A stretch of DNA of 54,026 nucleotides from positions 1 to 54,026 of the forward strand of contig CAMBBS010000031.1 in assembly GCA_945863875.1 (NCBI GenBank). The letters run 5' to 3'. Position 1 is the first letter of the stretch. Each line of letters starts with the position of its first letter. The notes under the pieces are model-generated. The model worked only from the letters and a program-made list of their open reading frames with translations. It was not told the origin of the DNA and made no database searches. The translations under genes were made by a program, and so were the position numbers. Below, piece after piece: positions 45,456 to 54,026 of this stretch. The stretch comes from Desulfopila aestuarii DSM 18488. GTDB lineage: Bacteria; Desulfobacterota; Desulfobulbia; Desulfobulbales; Desulfocapsaceae.

Positions 45456-47081
45456 CTAAAATTTCTGCATCGACTTTAAAATCTGCAGAATCTCATCACA
45501 GTTTTTTCCAGCGCGGCCAACTATCTCCTCCGCCTCCCGGAGAACGGCCTCCTTATAGGCGGGATCCTCTATATCGACCATATTGATCAGGACATTCTGA
45601 TAAGCGCCCCAGATGCCGGTTTCCAGCGCCCGTGCACCCACCAGGGTGTCGGAACTGGAGGCCGGATTGCCATATTCCGCCACCTCATGGAGACTGTCCC
45701 AGGCCGTATCCCCCAGGCGCATGGTCATCAGCGGCACCTGAATGGCGGTCTTCAGCCCGGCCTGCATACAGTCGTTGCGGGCGGCTTTTTCCTCCTCGGT
45801 GTTCTGCACCATACGCACCCCGGCCATATACTCATTGAAGGCCGAGGTGTCGGCATCGATCATCGGAATAAGCCGGCGGGTCAGCTCGTGCAGGACGGGA
45901 ATGGCCTTTTGCATATGCGGCTGCACCGTTTCAAATTTTCGCACCCCGTAGGTAAGCTTGGCGACCATGGCGCCAAGGGCGACACCGATCGCGGCCACTG
46001 CCGCCGAGGCCGAGCCGCCGCCCGGTGCCGAACTGCGGGCGGCTATTTCTTCGATAAAGCCGCGCACCGTCGATCCGGCCAGGGGTTCAATCGGTTTTTC
46101 GACGACGCGGTACTCGATGATCTTCTCCTCGGGGATAAATTGCGCCACCGAATTGAGGCCGAGCCGTTCAATGGCCAGCCGTATCTTCTGATCCTCTTCA
46201 TAGAGGAACAGATTTTCCCGCTCGATATAGTAATCCGCCGCCATCAGCAGCGGTTCTAGCGGCACGAGGCCGACAATCTCCGAGCCGGCCACCCCGACGT
46301 TCAGGGCCGCGGCTTCCTTTTTCACCTCCTCAAAGAGGACATGCATGGGGGTGATTGTATAATCGAGGAGATTGACGGTCACCTGGGCCATATTATATTC
46401 CTGCACGAACCAGCCCATCCCTTTCACCTCGCCCAGACGGCCGGGCTCATCGTCTCCCCGGCCGGCCTCGCGCAGATTCAAGGCGATACGGTGGGCCTGG
46501 TTCGGTGTGCCGAGGATATTGACATTATAGGCAACGAGAAAATTACGGGCGCCGGTGGCGGTAATACCCCAGGTCGGCACAAAGTCGGCCGGACCATAAT
46601 CCGGCCGCCATTTCCGGTCTTTCAGGCGTGCCGCCAGGCCTTCATACTCTCCCTGGCGCAGGTCGGGAAGTGTTCGTCGATATTCCTGAGCCGCCGCAGC
46701 TTCATAAAGGTAGAACGGTACCCCCAGTTCCTCCGCCGCCATTTCGGCAAAGCGCTTCGAAATCTCGACGCATTCCTCCATCGTCACGCCGGCCACCGGG
46801 ATAAAGGGACAGACATCCATGGCACCGAAGCGGGGATGCTCCCCGGTGTGTTTACGCATATCTATCCGTTCCGCAGCCACGTGGGCGGCGGCAAGCGCCC
46901 CCGCGACGACACTGTCTGGATCCCCGACAAAGGTGAAGACAGTTCGATTGGTCGATTTTCCGGCATCGACATCAAGCAGGGTGCACCCTTTGGTCGTTTC
47001 AATGGCCCGGCTGATCGCCGCGATGGTTTCGTCGTTTCTTCCTTCAGAAAAATTCGGCACACATTCTACTATCTTTTTCAT
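45456..47081 (-). CDS. ftcD: Bifunctional glutamate formiminotransferase / formiminotetrahydrofolate cyclodeaminase
   Basis: The 541-residue cytosolic enzyme passes the formimino group of N-formiminoglutamate to tetrahydrofolate, then cyclises it to 5,10-methenyl-THF and ammonia. The N-terminal transferase domain (about residues 1-325) opens KKIVECVPNFSEGRN and contains RKHTGEHPRFGAMDVCPFIP. The cyclodeaminase domain (about 345-541) has EEIAARSSAPGGGSASAAVAA. The fusion resembles mammalian FTCD. It overlaps the upstream hutI by four bases, so it is the last gene of the hutU-hutI-ftcD operon. Confidence 0.96.
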   Translation of the reverse strand: MKKIVECVPNFSEGRNDETIAAISRAIETTKGCTLLDVDAGKSTNRTVFTFVGDPDSVVAGALAAAHVAAERIDMRKHTGEHPRFGAMDVCPFIPVAGVTMEECVEISKRFAEMAAEELGVPFYLYEAAAAQEYRRTLPDLRQGEYEGLAARLKDRKWRPDYGPADFVPTWGITATGARNFLVAYNVNILGTPNQAHRIALNLREAGRGDDEPGRLGEVKGMGWFVQEYNMAQVTVNLLDYTITPMHVLFEEVKKEAAALNVGVAGSEIVGLVPLEPLLMAADYYIERENLFLYEEDQKIRLAIERLGLNSVAQFIPEEKIIEYRVVEKPIEPLAGSTVRGFIEEIAARSSAPGGGSASAAVAAIGVALGAMVAKLTYGVRKFETVQPHMQKAIPVLHELTRRLIPMIDADTSAFNEYMAGVRMVQNTEEEKAARNDCMQAGLKTAIQVPLMTMRLGDTAWDSLHEVAEYGNPASSSDTLVGARALETGIWGAYQNVLINMVDIEDPAYKEAVLREAEEIVGRAGKNCDEILQILKSMQKF

Positions 47082-48337
47082 GGCGTTCTCCTTATCTCTT
47101 GTCCCTTCTTATATACCTTCTCAACAGAGGACACACCGGCATGATAGGCAAGAATGGCCGGCGTAGCTCCGGCCAGCAGAAGAAAATCCGCCTGCTTGCC
47201 TTGATCCAGACTGCCGGCCTTCGCCGCCATGTTGATGGCATAGGCCGCGTTCAAGGTCGCCCCGGTCAGCGCCTCGGCCGGAGTCATGTGCATATTGAGT
47301 ACGGCAAGGCCAATGACAAACTGCATCGATTCGGTAAAACTTGAGCCGGGGTTACAATCGGTGGCAAGCGCAACGGGCACATCGTTTTCAATCATCAGCC
47401 TGGCCCGGGCATAGTTCTTTCTCAGACTGTAGGCGGTGGCCGGCAGGAGGGTGGCGATCACCCCGGCCCGGGCCATGGCCTTGATGTTCTCCGCACTTGC
47501 CGCAAGCAGATGATCGGCCGAACAGGCGCGCAGTTCCGCAGCCAGCCGGGCCCCGCCAAGATCGTTCACCTCATCGGCATGGATTTTCACCCCCAGGCCG
47601 TGTGCCTGCGCAGCCTGCAGCATGCGGCGGCTCTGCTCTATGGAAAAGACTCCGGTCTCGCAGAACACATCGCAGAAACGGGCAATGTTCTGCTTTTTGA
47701 CCTGCGGCAGCATCTCGTCAATGAGCAGGCTGACGAAGGCGTCGGGATCTGTTTTATACTTTTCGGGGACGGCATGGGCGCCGAGAAAGGTGGCGACGAT
47801 ATCCACAGGACTTTCCGTCGCCACCCGGCCGATGACCCGGAGCATCTTCAGCTCGTTTTCCGTGTCCAGCCCATAGCCGCTTTTTATCTCCAGACTGGTG
47901 GTGCCGAGGCTGAGCGCCGTGCACACATGGCCCAGGGTATTGGCAAAGAGCTCTTCTTCGCTGGCTGCGGCCACCGCCCGCACCGAGGAGAGAATGCCAC
48001 CGCCCTGCCGGAGTATCTCCAGATACGGCGTCCCCGCCAGGCGCAGGGCAAATTCTTCTTCGCGAAGGGCGGCAAAACACATGTGCGTGTGCGGATCGAC
48101 AAAGCCCGGGACCATGCATCTGCCGCCGCAGTCAATTTCTTCCAGTTCCCCGGCCCCCTTTCCCTTAGCCGCGGCGCGCACCTGTTTCTCATCGCCGACG
48201 GCGGCAATCAGCCCGTCTTCGACCAGCAGGGCGCCGTTGTTGAAATGGGCCAGCTCGCCCTGGGCAATGCCCGCCAAGGGCAGGCCCCTATCCACCGGGC
48301 TGCATATCGCCGTGTTGTGAAAGAGTTGTTGTGTCAT
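47078..48337 (-). CDS. hutI: Imidazolonepropionase
   Basis: From ATG after AAAGGAG the product is 419 residues (a longer frame upstream runs into hutU and is not needed). It opens 4-imidazolone-5-propanoate to N-formimino-L-glutamate. Amidohydrolase metal ligands are seen in VPGFVDPHTHMCFA (HTH), GVKIHADEVNDLGG, CSADHLLAA and ALATDCNPGSSFTES. It is the third step of histidine breakdown. It lies 16 bases after hutU and overlaps ftcD by four, an operon arrangement. Confidence 0.96.
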   Translation of the reverse strand: MTQQLFHNTAICSPVDRGLPLAGIAQGELAHFNNGALLVEDGLIAAVGDEKQVRAAAKGKGAGELEEIDCGGRCMVPGFVDPHTHMCFAALREEEFALRLAGTPYLEILRQGGGILSSVRAVAAASEEELFANTLGHVCTALSLGTTSLEIKSGYGLDTENELKMLRVIGRVATESPVDIVATFLGAHAVPEKYKTDPDAFVSLLIDEMLPQVKKQNIARFCDVFCETGVFSIEQSRRMLQAAQAHGLGVKIHADEVNDLGGARLAAELRACSADHLLAASAENIKAMARAGVIATLLPATAYSLRKNYARARLMIENDVPVALATDCNPGSSFTESMQFVIGLAVLNMHMTPAEALTGATLNAAYAINMAAKAGSLDQGKQADFLLLAGATPAILAYHAGVSSVEKVYKKGQEIRRTP

Positions 48338-48353
48338 AATCCGACAGACTCCT

Positions 48354-50387
48354 TTACTTATCCAGTTGCGAAAAAAGACCCTGCACCGCTTCCGCCAGCC
48401 GCGTCGCATCGGTCTGAAAGGGGATGGTGATCTGATCACCGTTGTCATTGTCGCGGTTGTAGGCCATGGCCACTTGCATGGCGTTCGGGTTTCTCGCCCA
48501 GTTGCGCCGGGCGACCCCGCCCATGACATCCCAGGACATGGCGCTGCGCAGGATTTCGTCCACCCGCTCGCTGCCGTCCAGGACCATGCCGAAACCGCCG
48601 TTGATCGCCTTGCCTATGCCCGTTCCTCCGCCGTTGTGCAGGGCGACCATGGACATGCCCCGGGCGGCGTTACCGGCAAAACAGTGCGTGGCCATATCGG
48701 CACAGACGTTACTGCCGTCGTAAATATTGGCGGTCTCCCTGAACGGCGAATCGGTGCCGCCTGGATCGTGGTGATCGCGGCCGAGCATGACCGGGCCGAT
48801 CTCGCCGTTACGCACCATTGCATTGAATTTCAGGGCAATGGTCGTGCGTCCCGCCGCATCGGAGTAGAGAATGCGTGCCTGGCTGCCGACCACCAGCCGG
48901 TTGGCCTTGGCTTCCTTAATCCAGATATAGTTGTCGCGATCCTCCGGCCTGCGTGTTGGGTCGATACAGGACATCGCCGTTTGGTCGGTTTTATCGAGGT
49001 CTTTCGCCCGGCCGCTGAGACAGACCCAGCGAAAGGGACCGTAGCCGTAGTCAAAGATCGGCCCCATGATATCCTCAAAATACGAGGGAAAGACAAAACC
49101 GTCCTTGGCATCAACGCCGTTTTTCACCACCTCGGTCACCCCGGCATCAAAGACCGCTTTCAAGAAAGCATTGCCGTAGTCAAAGAAGTAGGCCCCCTGG
49201 TGCGACAGCTTTTCTATGGCGGCATAGTGCCGGCGCAGGCTCTTGTTGACGAGTGATTTGAAGGTCGTCCGGTCGCTGGCCAGCAAGCGGGTCCGCTCGG
49301 CGAAATCAATGCCCTGCGGGCAATAGCCGCCATCGTAGACGACATGGCAGGAGGTCTGGTCGGACAGCAGGTCGACCGGGAACTCTTTTTCCGCCAGATA
49401 TTCGAGCAGATCAACGACATTGCCATGGTAGGCAATGGAGATGCTTTCCTTGGCCGCACGACTCTCTTCGGCAAGCTGCAGGATCTCGGCCAGATCGCTG
49501 GAGACGACATCGACCCAGCTCTGCCGCCTACGGGTTTCGATGCGCGACATATCAACTTCGGCGGTAATGGACACGGCCCCGGCGATCTTTGCCGCCTTGG
49601 GCTGCGCCCCGCTCATGCCGCCAAGGCCGGAGGTGACAAAGAGCAGCCCGGCCAGATCACCCTCTGCCGCCACGCCGCACATCTTCCGGCCGCCATTGAG
49701 CAGGGTGTTGTAGGTGCCGTGGACAATCCCCTGGGGACCGATATACATCCAGCCTCCAGCGGTCATCTGGCCATAGGAGGAAACGCCCATCTGCGCGGCG
49801 ATTTCCCAGTCATCCGGGTTATCGTAGAGGCCGACCATCAAGCCGTTGGTGATGATCACCCGCGGTTGATCCGGGCTGGAGCGAAAAAGTCCCAGCGGGT
49901 GGCCCGACTGCATGACCAGGGTCTGCTGGTCGGTCATCACCTGCAGGTATTTCTTGATCAACCGCAGCTGCATCCAGTTCTGGCAGACACTGCCGGTCTC
50001 GCCGTAGGTTACCAGTTCATAGGGATAGAGGGCGACGTCGAAATCGAGATTGTTGTCGATCATCAGCTGGAAGGCCTTGCCGGCCAGACAGTTGCCGGCA
50101 TACTCGTCGATTGGTCTGGCCTTGATCGGGCCATGGGGACGAAAGCGGTAGCCGTAGATCCGCCCTCTCGTTTTCAACTCGTGGAGAAATTCCGGGAGAA
50201 GGAGGTGATGGTGCTGTTCCGGAATATAGCGCAGAGCGTTTTTCAGGGCGGTTTCGGTCTGGCTCCTGGTCAAGCGAAAACCGCGATCCGGCGCCCGCCG
50301 AATGGTCGGCTGAAATTCTTCCTGTTCCGGCAGCTCATCATCGAGTCGAATCTTCATCACCTCGGCAATCCGCGCATTATTCAACAT
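48354..50387 (-). CDS. hutU: Urocanate hydratase
   Basis: The 677-residue NAD+-dependent enzyme converts urocanate to imidazolonepropionate. It is the long type of urocanase (about 670 residues): MTAGGWMYIGPQGIVHGTYNT, the NAD-binding FVTSGLGGMSGAQPKAAKIA, YDGGYCPQGIDFAERTRLL and DHHDPGGTDSPFRETANIYDGS. A start four codons upstream is possible, but the ATG giving MLNNARIAEV has GAGGAG spaced properly. It is the first gene of hutU-hutI-ftcD, divergent from hutH across an operator region. Confidence 0.96.
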   Translation of the reverse strand: MLNNARIAEVMKIRLDDELPEQEEFQPTIRRAPDRGFRLTRSQTETALKNALRYIPEQHHHLLLPEFLHELKTRGRIYGYRFRPHGPIKARPIDEYAGNCLAGKAFQLMIDNNLDFDVALYPYELVTYGETGSVCQNWMQLRLIKKYLQVMTDQQTLVMQSGHPLGLFRSSPDQPRVIITNGLMVGLYDNPDDWEIAAQMGVSSYGQMTAGGWMYIGPQGIVHGTYNTLLNGGRKMCGVAAEGDLAGLLFVTSGLGGMSGAQPKAAKIAGAVSITAEVDMSRIETRRRQSWVDVVSSDLAEILQLAEESRAAKESISIAYHGNVVDLLEYLAEKEFPVDLLSDQTSCHVVYDGGYCPQGIDFAERTRLLASDRTTFKSLVNKSLRRHYAAIEKLSHQGAYFFDYGNAFLKAVFDAGVTEVVKNGVDAKDGFVFPSYFEDIMGPIFDYGYGPFRWVCLSGRAKDLDKTDQTAMSCIDPTRRPEDRDNYIWIKEAKANRLVVGSQARILYSDAAGRTTIALKFNAMVRNGEIGPVMLGRDHHDPGGTDSPFRETANIYDGSNVCADMATHCFAGNAARGMSMVALHNGGGTGIGKAINGGFGMVLDGSERVDEILRSAMSWDVMGGVARRNWARNPNAMQVAMAYNRDNDNGDQITIPFQTDATRLAEAVQGLFSQLDK

Positions 50388-50465
50388 AGCTCTCCTCATT
50401 TCCTGTTTTCAGATGATCCATTTTGTTGGCAAGAATAATTTTCGCACTAGAGTACCATGCAGGAT

Positions 50466-50477
50466 TTGTATATACAA
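50466..50477. promoter_or_regulatory. HutC-type operator palindrome between hutU and hutH
   Basis: TTGTATATACAA is a perfect 12-bp palindrome matching the operator (TGTATATACA core) known for HutC-like repressors. Half-site-like TTTTGTATGG (50482) and GTCTATACAATC (50522) lie nearby, so both divergent arms can be controlled. The repressor is encoded at the end of the hutH arm. Confidence 0.7.
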
Positions 50478-50628
50478 GTTGTTTTGTATGGGCAATTTTG
50501 ACTTGATTTAAGGCAAATATGTCTATACAATCAACATCACCCGCTCAACAAAAAAATATTTTCCTGCGCGGTAGAACAGCTACACAACCAGGACGCATAC
50601 GCCCGCCCCCTTCACAGGAGAGAAGATA

Positions 50629-52164
50629 ATGATCCCCGAGATAGAAATCGACCCAGGCAAACTCAGCCTCGCCCAACTTCGTCACATCGCCAAGGCACCG
50701 GTCAGAGTACACTTGGCCAAAAGCTGCACTGCAAAAATCGATGCCTCGGTGGCAACCGTCAGAGATGTCATCAAACAGGGGCGGGTCATTTACGGCATCA
50801 ATACCGGCTTTGGTCTCTTGGCCAGCACGATTATTCCGGTCGAGGAACTCGAACATCTGCAGCGCTCCATTGTCCTGTCCCATGCTGCGGGCGTCGGGGC
50901 CTTCATGAAGGAATCGACGGTCCGGCTGATGATGGTGCTGAAAATCAACAGCCTGGCCCGGGGCTATTCCGGCATACGGCTCGAGGTGATCGACGCCCTG
51001 ATCCAGCTGGTCAACGCCGAGGTCTATCCGTGCATTCCGCAGAAAGGTTCGGTCGGCGCCTCCGGTGACCTCGCCCCGCTCGCCCATATGAGCACCGTGC
51101 TCCTCGGCGAAGGGGAGGCCTTTCATCAGGGACAAAAAGTCACCGGCCTCGAAGGCTTGCAGCGCGCCGGTTTATTGCCGATCACCCTCGGGCCCAAGGA
51201 AGGTCTCGCCCTGCTCAACGGCACCCAGGCCTCCACCGCCTTTGCCCTGGAAGGACTGTTTGCCGCCGAAGAGCTGTTCGCCACCGCCATGGTTTCCGGC
51301 AGTTTAAGCGTCGATGCGGCGCAGGGCAGTCGCCGGCCTTTCGATCCGCTGGTGCACGAGGTGCGCGGCCACCAAAGCCAGATCGATGCCGCCGCCTGCT
51401 ATCGGATGCTCCTTGATCACAGTGAAATCGAAATTTCCCACCTCGGCTGCGAGGCGGTGCAGGACCCCTATTCCCTGCGCTGCCAGCCCCAGGTCATGGG
51501 CGCCTGCCTGACCCAGATCCGCAACGCGGCCGAGGTCATCGGTGTTGAGGCGAACGCCGTCTCCGACAATCCCCTGGTCTTTTCCAGGGAAAACGACATC
51601 ATCTCCGGCGGCAACTTCCACGCCGAACCGATTGCCATGGTCGCCGACAACCTGGCCCTGGCCATTGCCGAGATCGGCGCCCTGTCCGAGCGACGAATGG
51701 CCCTGCTCATCGATAGCCATATGTCCAAGCTGCCGCCCTTTCTCGTCGAAAAAGGCGGTCTCAACTCCGGTTTCATGATCGCCCAGGTGACCGCGGCGGC
51801 CCTGGCCAGCGAAAACAAATCCCTGGCCCATCCGGCATCCGTCGACAGCCTGCCGACCTCGGCCAACCAGGAAGACCACGTCTCCATGGCCACCTTTGCC
51901 GCCAGGCGACTGTCGGAAATGGCCGAGAATACCGCCGGGGTCCTGGCCATCGAGCTGCTCGCCGCCTGCCAGGGCGTCGACTTCCGCGCACCGCTGAAGA
52001 CCTCGCCAAAGCTGGAGGAAGCAAAAGGTCTTGTCCGCGCAGTAGTGCCCTTTTACGATCAGGACCGGTATTTTGCCCCGGATATCCAAAAGGCCCAGGG
52101 GCTCGTCCAGGCCGGGGCCTTTAATTATCTGGTCGGCCCCGACCTGCTGCCGAGCTTTGCGTGA
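50629..52164 (+). CDS. hutH: Histidine ammonia-lyase
   Basis: The 511-residue enzyme deaminates L-histidine to trans-urocanate, the first step. The autocatalytic MIO cofactor tripeptide Ala-Ser-Gly is in [15 protein letters not shown] (about residues 142-156). [24 protein letters not shown] and [16 protein letters not shown] are further family motifs. An AGGAGAG site precedes the ATG. hutC begins at its stop (four-base overlap), so regulator and enzyme share the transcript. Confidence 0.97.
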   Translation: MIPEIEIDPGKLSLAQLRHIAKAPVRVHLAKSCTAKIDASVATVRDVIKQGRVIYGINTGFGLLASTIIPVEELEHLQRSIVLSHAAGVGAFMKESTVRLMMVLKINSLARGYSGIRLEVIDALIQLVNAEVYPCIPQKGSVGASGDLAPLAHMSTVLLGEGEAFHQGQKVTGLEGLQRAGLLPITLGPKEGLALLNGTQASTAFALEGLFAAEELFATAMVSGSLSVDAAQGSRRPFDPLVHEVRGHQSQIDAAACYRMLLDHSEIEISHLGCEAVQDPYSLRCQPQVMGACLTQIRNAAEVIGVEANAVSDNPLVFSRENDIISGGNFHAEPIAMVADNLALAIAEIGALSERRMALLIDSHMSKLPPFLVEKGGLNSGFMIAQVTAAALASENKSLAHPASVDSLPTSANQEDHVSMATFAARRLSEMAENTAGVLAIELLAACQGVDFRAPLKTSPKLEEAKGLVRAVVPFYDQDRYFAPDIQKAQGLVQAGAFNYLVGPDLLPSFA

Positions 52165-52925
52165 AGACAGTCATGAGGGATAACGCAACGAATAGCCAGG
52201 CCCGACCCCTCTACCAGCAGGTAAAGGAATATATCCTTGAAAAAATAAACAGCGGCATGCTGCAGACCGGCATGCAGATAGAGTCCGAGGCGGAGCTGGT
52301 CAGCGCCCTGGGATTTTCCAGGATGACGGTCAACCGAGCCCTGCGCGAACTCACCGCCGAAGGACGACTGACGCGCATCCAGGGACGGGGCACCTTTGTC
52401 GCAGAAAAAAAGGTCCAGTCATCCCTGCTGGAGATTCACGCCATCGATAAAGAGATTCGGGCCCGGGGCGGCACCTATTCATGTACAGTCCACCTGCTCC
52501 AGGAAGAAAAGGCTAAACCGTCGATTGCCGCCTCGATGGGACTGGCACCCTACTCTCAGGTTTTCCACTCAATCATCGTCCACAAAGACAACGATGTACC
52601 TATTCAGCTCGGCTGCAGATACATAAACCCTCAAGTTGCACCCCACTTCCTTGAGCAGGATTTCACAAAATGTACGGTGAGTGACTATCTATTGAGCCTT
52701 GCTCCAGTGAGCGCCGTGGAGCATGTGGTTGAGGCTTTGATTCCAGACTCGTGGATACGGGATCTTCTGGGGATAAATGGTTCCGAACCTTGTCTTGCCC
52801 TCTACCGAAAGACTTGGGTTGACGACAAGATTGCTACTCACAGCAGTTTCTACTACCCCGGTTCACGCTACACTTTGGGTGGAAAGTTTGTCCCATCATC
52901 AGTCGGGAGCATTGGGATCATATGA
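52161..52925 (+). CDS. hutC: Histidine-utilisation repressor HutC (GntR family, UTRA)
   Basis: The 254-residue repressor has a GntR winged helix (about residues 15-85, [60 protein letters not shown]) and a UTRA effector domain (about 95-245, [41 protein letters not shown]). It probably senses urocanate and represses the hut genes at the palindrome. The start is GTG overlapping the hutH stop; ATG four codons later is equally possible. From about residue 150 on, base composition falls and codon use looks unlike the first half, as though the C-terminal half came from another source. Confidence 0.9.
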   Translation: MKTVMRDNATNSQARPLYQQVKEYILEKINSGMLQTGMQIESEAELVSALGFSRMTVNRALRELTAEGRLTRIQGRGTFVAEKKVQSSLLEIHAIDKEIRARGGTYSCTVHLLQEEKAKPSIAASMGLAPYSQVFHSIIVHKDNDVPIQLGCRYINPQVAPHFLEQDFTKCTVSDYLLSLAPVSAVEHVVEALIPDSWIRDLLGINGSEPCLALYRKTWVDDKIATHSSFYYPGSRYTLGGKFVPSSVGSIGII

Positions 52926-52936
52926 CCAACCTGGCC

Positions 52937-53358
52937 TTACTCAACCCAAGGGTTGAGCAAGGCAACACCGCTCACTTCCATATCGGTAGTGTTTTCCGTT
53001 ACAACTGTCAGGTCGTAAGAAATTCCTGTAGCCGCAATTTGCCCATCAATTGCGGGCAAGGCTTTGCCTAATTTTTCAGAATGTGCTTGAATTCGGCCCC
53101 AGATAGGAGCAGTTTGCAGGTCAAAATTAATTATTCTGTTTTCGAATCGTTCGTGAAGGTCATAATTTACCCACTGGTGGAGCTTGTCCTTTTTTTGCTT
53201 TTGGCTAATTTTTCGATTCCTTTATGGATTTCACCGATAGTTAATACGCTGATAAACAATTTGTTTTCTTCAACTTTTGATACCCATTCAACGACTTTGG
53301 GGCTGGGAGATTGTTTAATGAGTTCTGAAATCACACAGGTGTCCAGCAGGTAATTCAT
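52937..53358 (-). pseudogene. vapC: VapC-like PIN toxin, frameshifted in an A-run
   Basis: The frame starts MNYLLDTCVISELIKQSP with the first PIN Asp, then LTIGEIHKGIEKL with the Glu. At about 53190-53196 a run of seven A (coding strand) shifts it into SKKRTSSTSG-stop. One more A would restore KKKDKLHQWVNYD, and the rest of a VapC follows in that frame: INFDLQTAPIWGRI, LPAIDGQIAATG with the third acidic residue, LTVVTENTTDME and a stop after NPWVE at 52937. A full toxin would have 140 residues. It overlaps the antitoxin by four bases. A loss of function, or a homopolymer that slips, are both possible. Confidence 0.85.
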
Positions 53359-53609
53359 AACTCTAAATCCCTCGGAGTTTCCTTGCTTCTGGTGAGGTCG
53401 AGATTTTCTTCTGCGAGGGGAGAGGTCTGAAAAAAATTCACCAAACTGACTTTTGGTTTTATTAATTTTTTATATTCGTCGATTGAGAGCACAACGACCG
53501 CATCCTTGCCGTGTTTGGTCACGATCTGCGGACCGTTATGTTGCGCTTTATCAACTAAATTGCTGAACTTGTTCTTAGCATCCTGCAGTGGCCAATGGTT
53601 TTCTATCAT
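53355..53609 (-). CDS. Phd/YefM-family antitoxin
   Basis: The 84-residue protein opens MIENHWPLQDAKNKFSNLVDKAQ, the Phd/YefM DNA-binding fold (WPLQDAKNKFSNLV), followed by GPQIVTKHGKDAVVVLSIDEYKKL. The C-terminal third would wrap the toxin. It is translationally coupled to the VapC-like toxin (four-base overlap). As a type II antitoxin it should repress its own promoter. The toxin partner is frameshifted, so the pair may be inactive. Confidence 0.92.
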   Translation of the reverse strand: MIENHWPLQDAKNKFSNLVDKAQHNGPQIVTKHGKDAVVVLSIDEYKKLIKPKVSLVNFFQTSPLAEENLDLTRSKETPRDLEL

Positions 53610-53697
53610 AGCGACACCTTTCCGGGAGTTATTCTGTCCAGTCTTTCTAGGATAGATACCTTGGCTTGATTGGTGTCAATTTTTTTTGGAAACGCTA

Positions 53698-53790
53698 CCT
53701 GCGCCATGGATACGAGAGATTGCGGAAATCAACGGTTCCGAACCCTGCCTTGCGCTGTATCCAAGCACCTGGGTGGGGCATAGCCCATAG
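53698..53790 (+). pseudogene. Remnant of a hutC-like gene
   Basis: The frame [20 protein letters not shown] then YPSTWVGHSP-stop matches HutC's [19 protein letters not shown] then YRKTWVDDK (52747-52840) over about 30 codons, with many synonymous differences. It has no start or N-terminal half. It is a leftover from a duplicated or replaced hutC. Confidence 0.75.
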
Positions 53791-53838
53791 CCGTCAAGCT
53801 AACGGATAACTTATTGAATGCACTAATTTATTTTGACA

Positions 53839-53878
53839 CGACAAAGCCTTTGGGGCTTGAACCCCAAAAGCTTTGTCG
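53839..53878. terminator. Long hairpin, possible terminator
   Basis: CGACAAAGCcTTTGGGG pairs with CCCCAAAaGCTTTGTCG (one mismatch) around six bases. It lacks a long T-run. Confidence 0.45.
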
Positions 53879-53902
53879 CCTCATAATGGCTCCCCTGTTT
53901 GG

Positions 53903-53948
53903 GTCGGCTATTTCATTGAAACTTGGATAATAGCCGACTTTTATTTTT
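53903..53948 (+). terminator. Rho-independent terminator
   Basis: GTCGGCTATT pairs exactly with AATAGCCGAC over 10 bp with a 16-base loop, followed by TTTTATTTTT. It points rightward and would end transcripts reading from the hut side. Confidence 0.75.
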
Positions 53949-54022
53949 GTTTCATTACTTCGGATAAGTATACCATATTTCTGACAGGAGAGCTTAGAGT
54001 TTATTCACCATTAGGAGATTAA

Positions 54023-54026
54023 ATGA
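54023..54026 (+). CDS. First codon of a further gene at the window edge
   Basis: AGGAGATTAAATGA places an ATG five to six bases after a strong AGGAG site, right at the end of the window. Only the start codon and one more base are visible, so nothing can be said of the product. Confidence 0.4.

Larger units (their letters stand above)
53610..54022. other. Non-coding tail region with hutC remnant and hairpins
   Basis: About 410 bases. It contains the hutC-like remnant (53698-53790) and two strong hairpins (53839-53878 and 53903-53938). The promoter of the toxin-antitoxin genes should lie near its left end; none is obvious. Confidence 0.5.

Overview
The window reads as chromosomal DNA of a mesophilic Gram-negative anaerobe. 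The most likely source is a Desulfobacterota (deltaproteobacterial) sulfate- or sulfur-metabolising bacterium, perhaps near Desulfobulbales. This is inferred from an hgcAB mercury-methylation pair, abundant HDOD/histidine-kinase/NtrC signalling genes, lipoproteins with classic lipoboxes, and gene style. No rRNA is present to fix the taxonomy.

Layout. 1-8.8 kb is an accessory-looking stretch. It holds a truncated AI-2E family transporter, a Ca2+/Na+ antiporter, a Tim44-domain protein, a complete IS630-family element with a frameshifted transposase, a ZIP metal transporter, about 0.9 kb of repeat-rich non-coding DNA, and a P4-type tyrosine integrase beside tRNA-Met(CAU). 8.9-13.6 kb is housekeeping: groEL, groES, ilvE and a second AI-2E protein. 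13.8-21 kb is a signalling block with visible decay. It contains a DisA_N-like diadenylate cyclase, a YkgJ cysteine-cluster protein, an in-frame chimera of two CheW domains with half a histone-deacetylase fold, an NtrC-type regulator, a receiver protein and a broken sensor kinase. 21-28.8 kb carries a universal stress protein, an amidohydrolase/cation-antiporter/lipocalin operon, a decayed IscB (OMEGA) element with a well-preserved omega-RNA (HEARO) region, a GNAT-nitrilase fusion and ferritin. 29-35.2 kb holds a 1056-residue membrane protein with a degenerate PHP-like domain, then a cystathionine beta-lyase-like gene with hgcA and hgcB. 35.3-42.5 kb is an HDOD/kinase/PilZ signalling cluster. 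43-45.4 kb is tdh-kbl threonine catabolism. 45.5-52.9 kb is a histidine-utilisation (hut) regulon with divergent arms and a HutC operator. The end carries a Phd/VapC toxin-antitoxin pair inserted beside hutC, a leftover hutC fragment, and the first codon of a further gene.

Most notable observation. hgcA has an in-frame UGA at codon 38, directly after a Cys codon. A small hairpin with a GGUC-containing loop lies at the distance expected of a bacterial SECIS element. The reading frame after the UGA encodes HgcA-like sequence, yet has no ATG, GTG or TTG start until codon 100. The simplest reading is a selenocysteine-containing HgcA (Cys-Sec pair); a recent nonsense mutation is the main alternative.

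Other points worth attention are the nuclease-dead IscB relic with its omega-RNA, the CheW-HDAC chimera, the PHP-like membrane protein, the MinD-HDOD-GAF fusion, and the mosaic hutC/toxin-antitoxin end.
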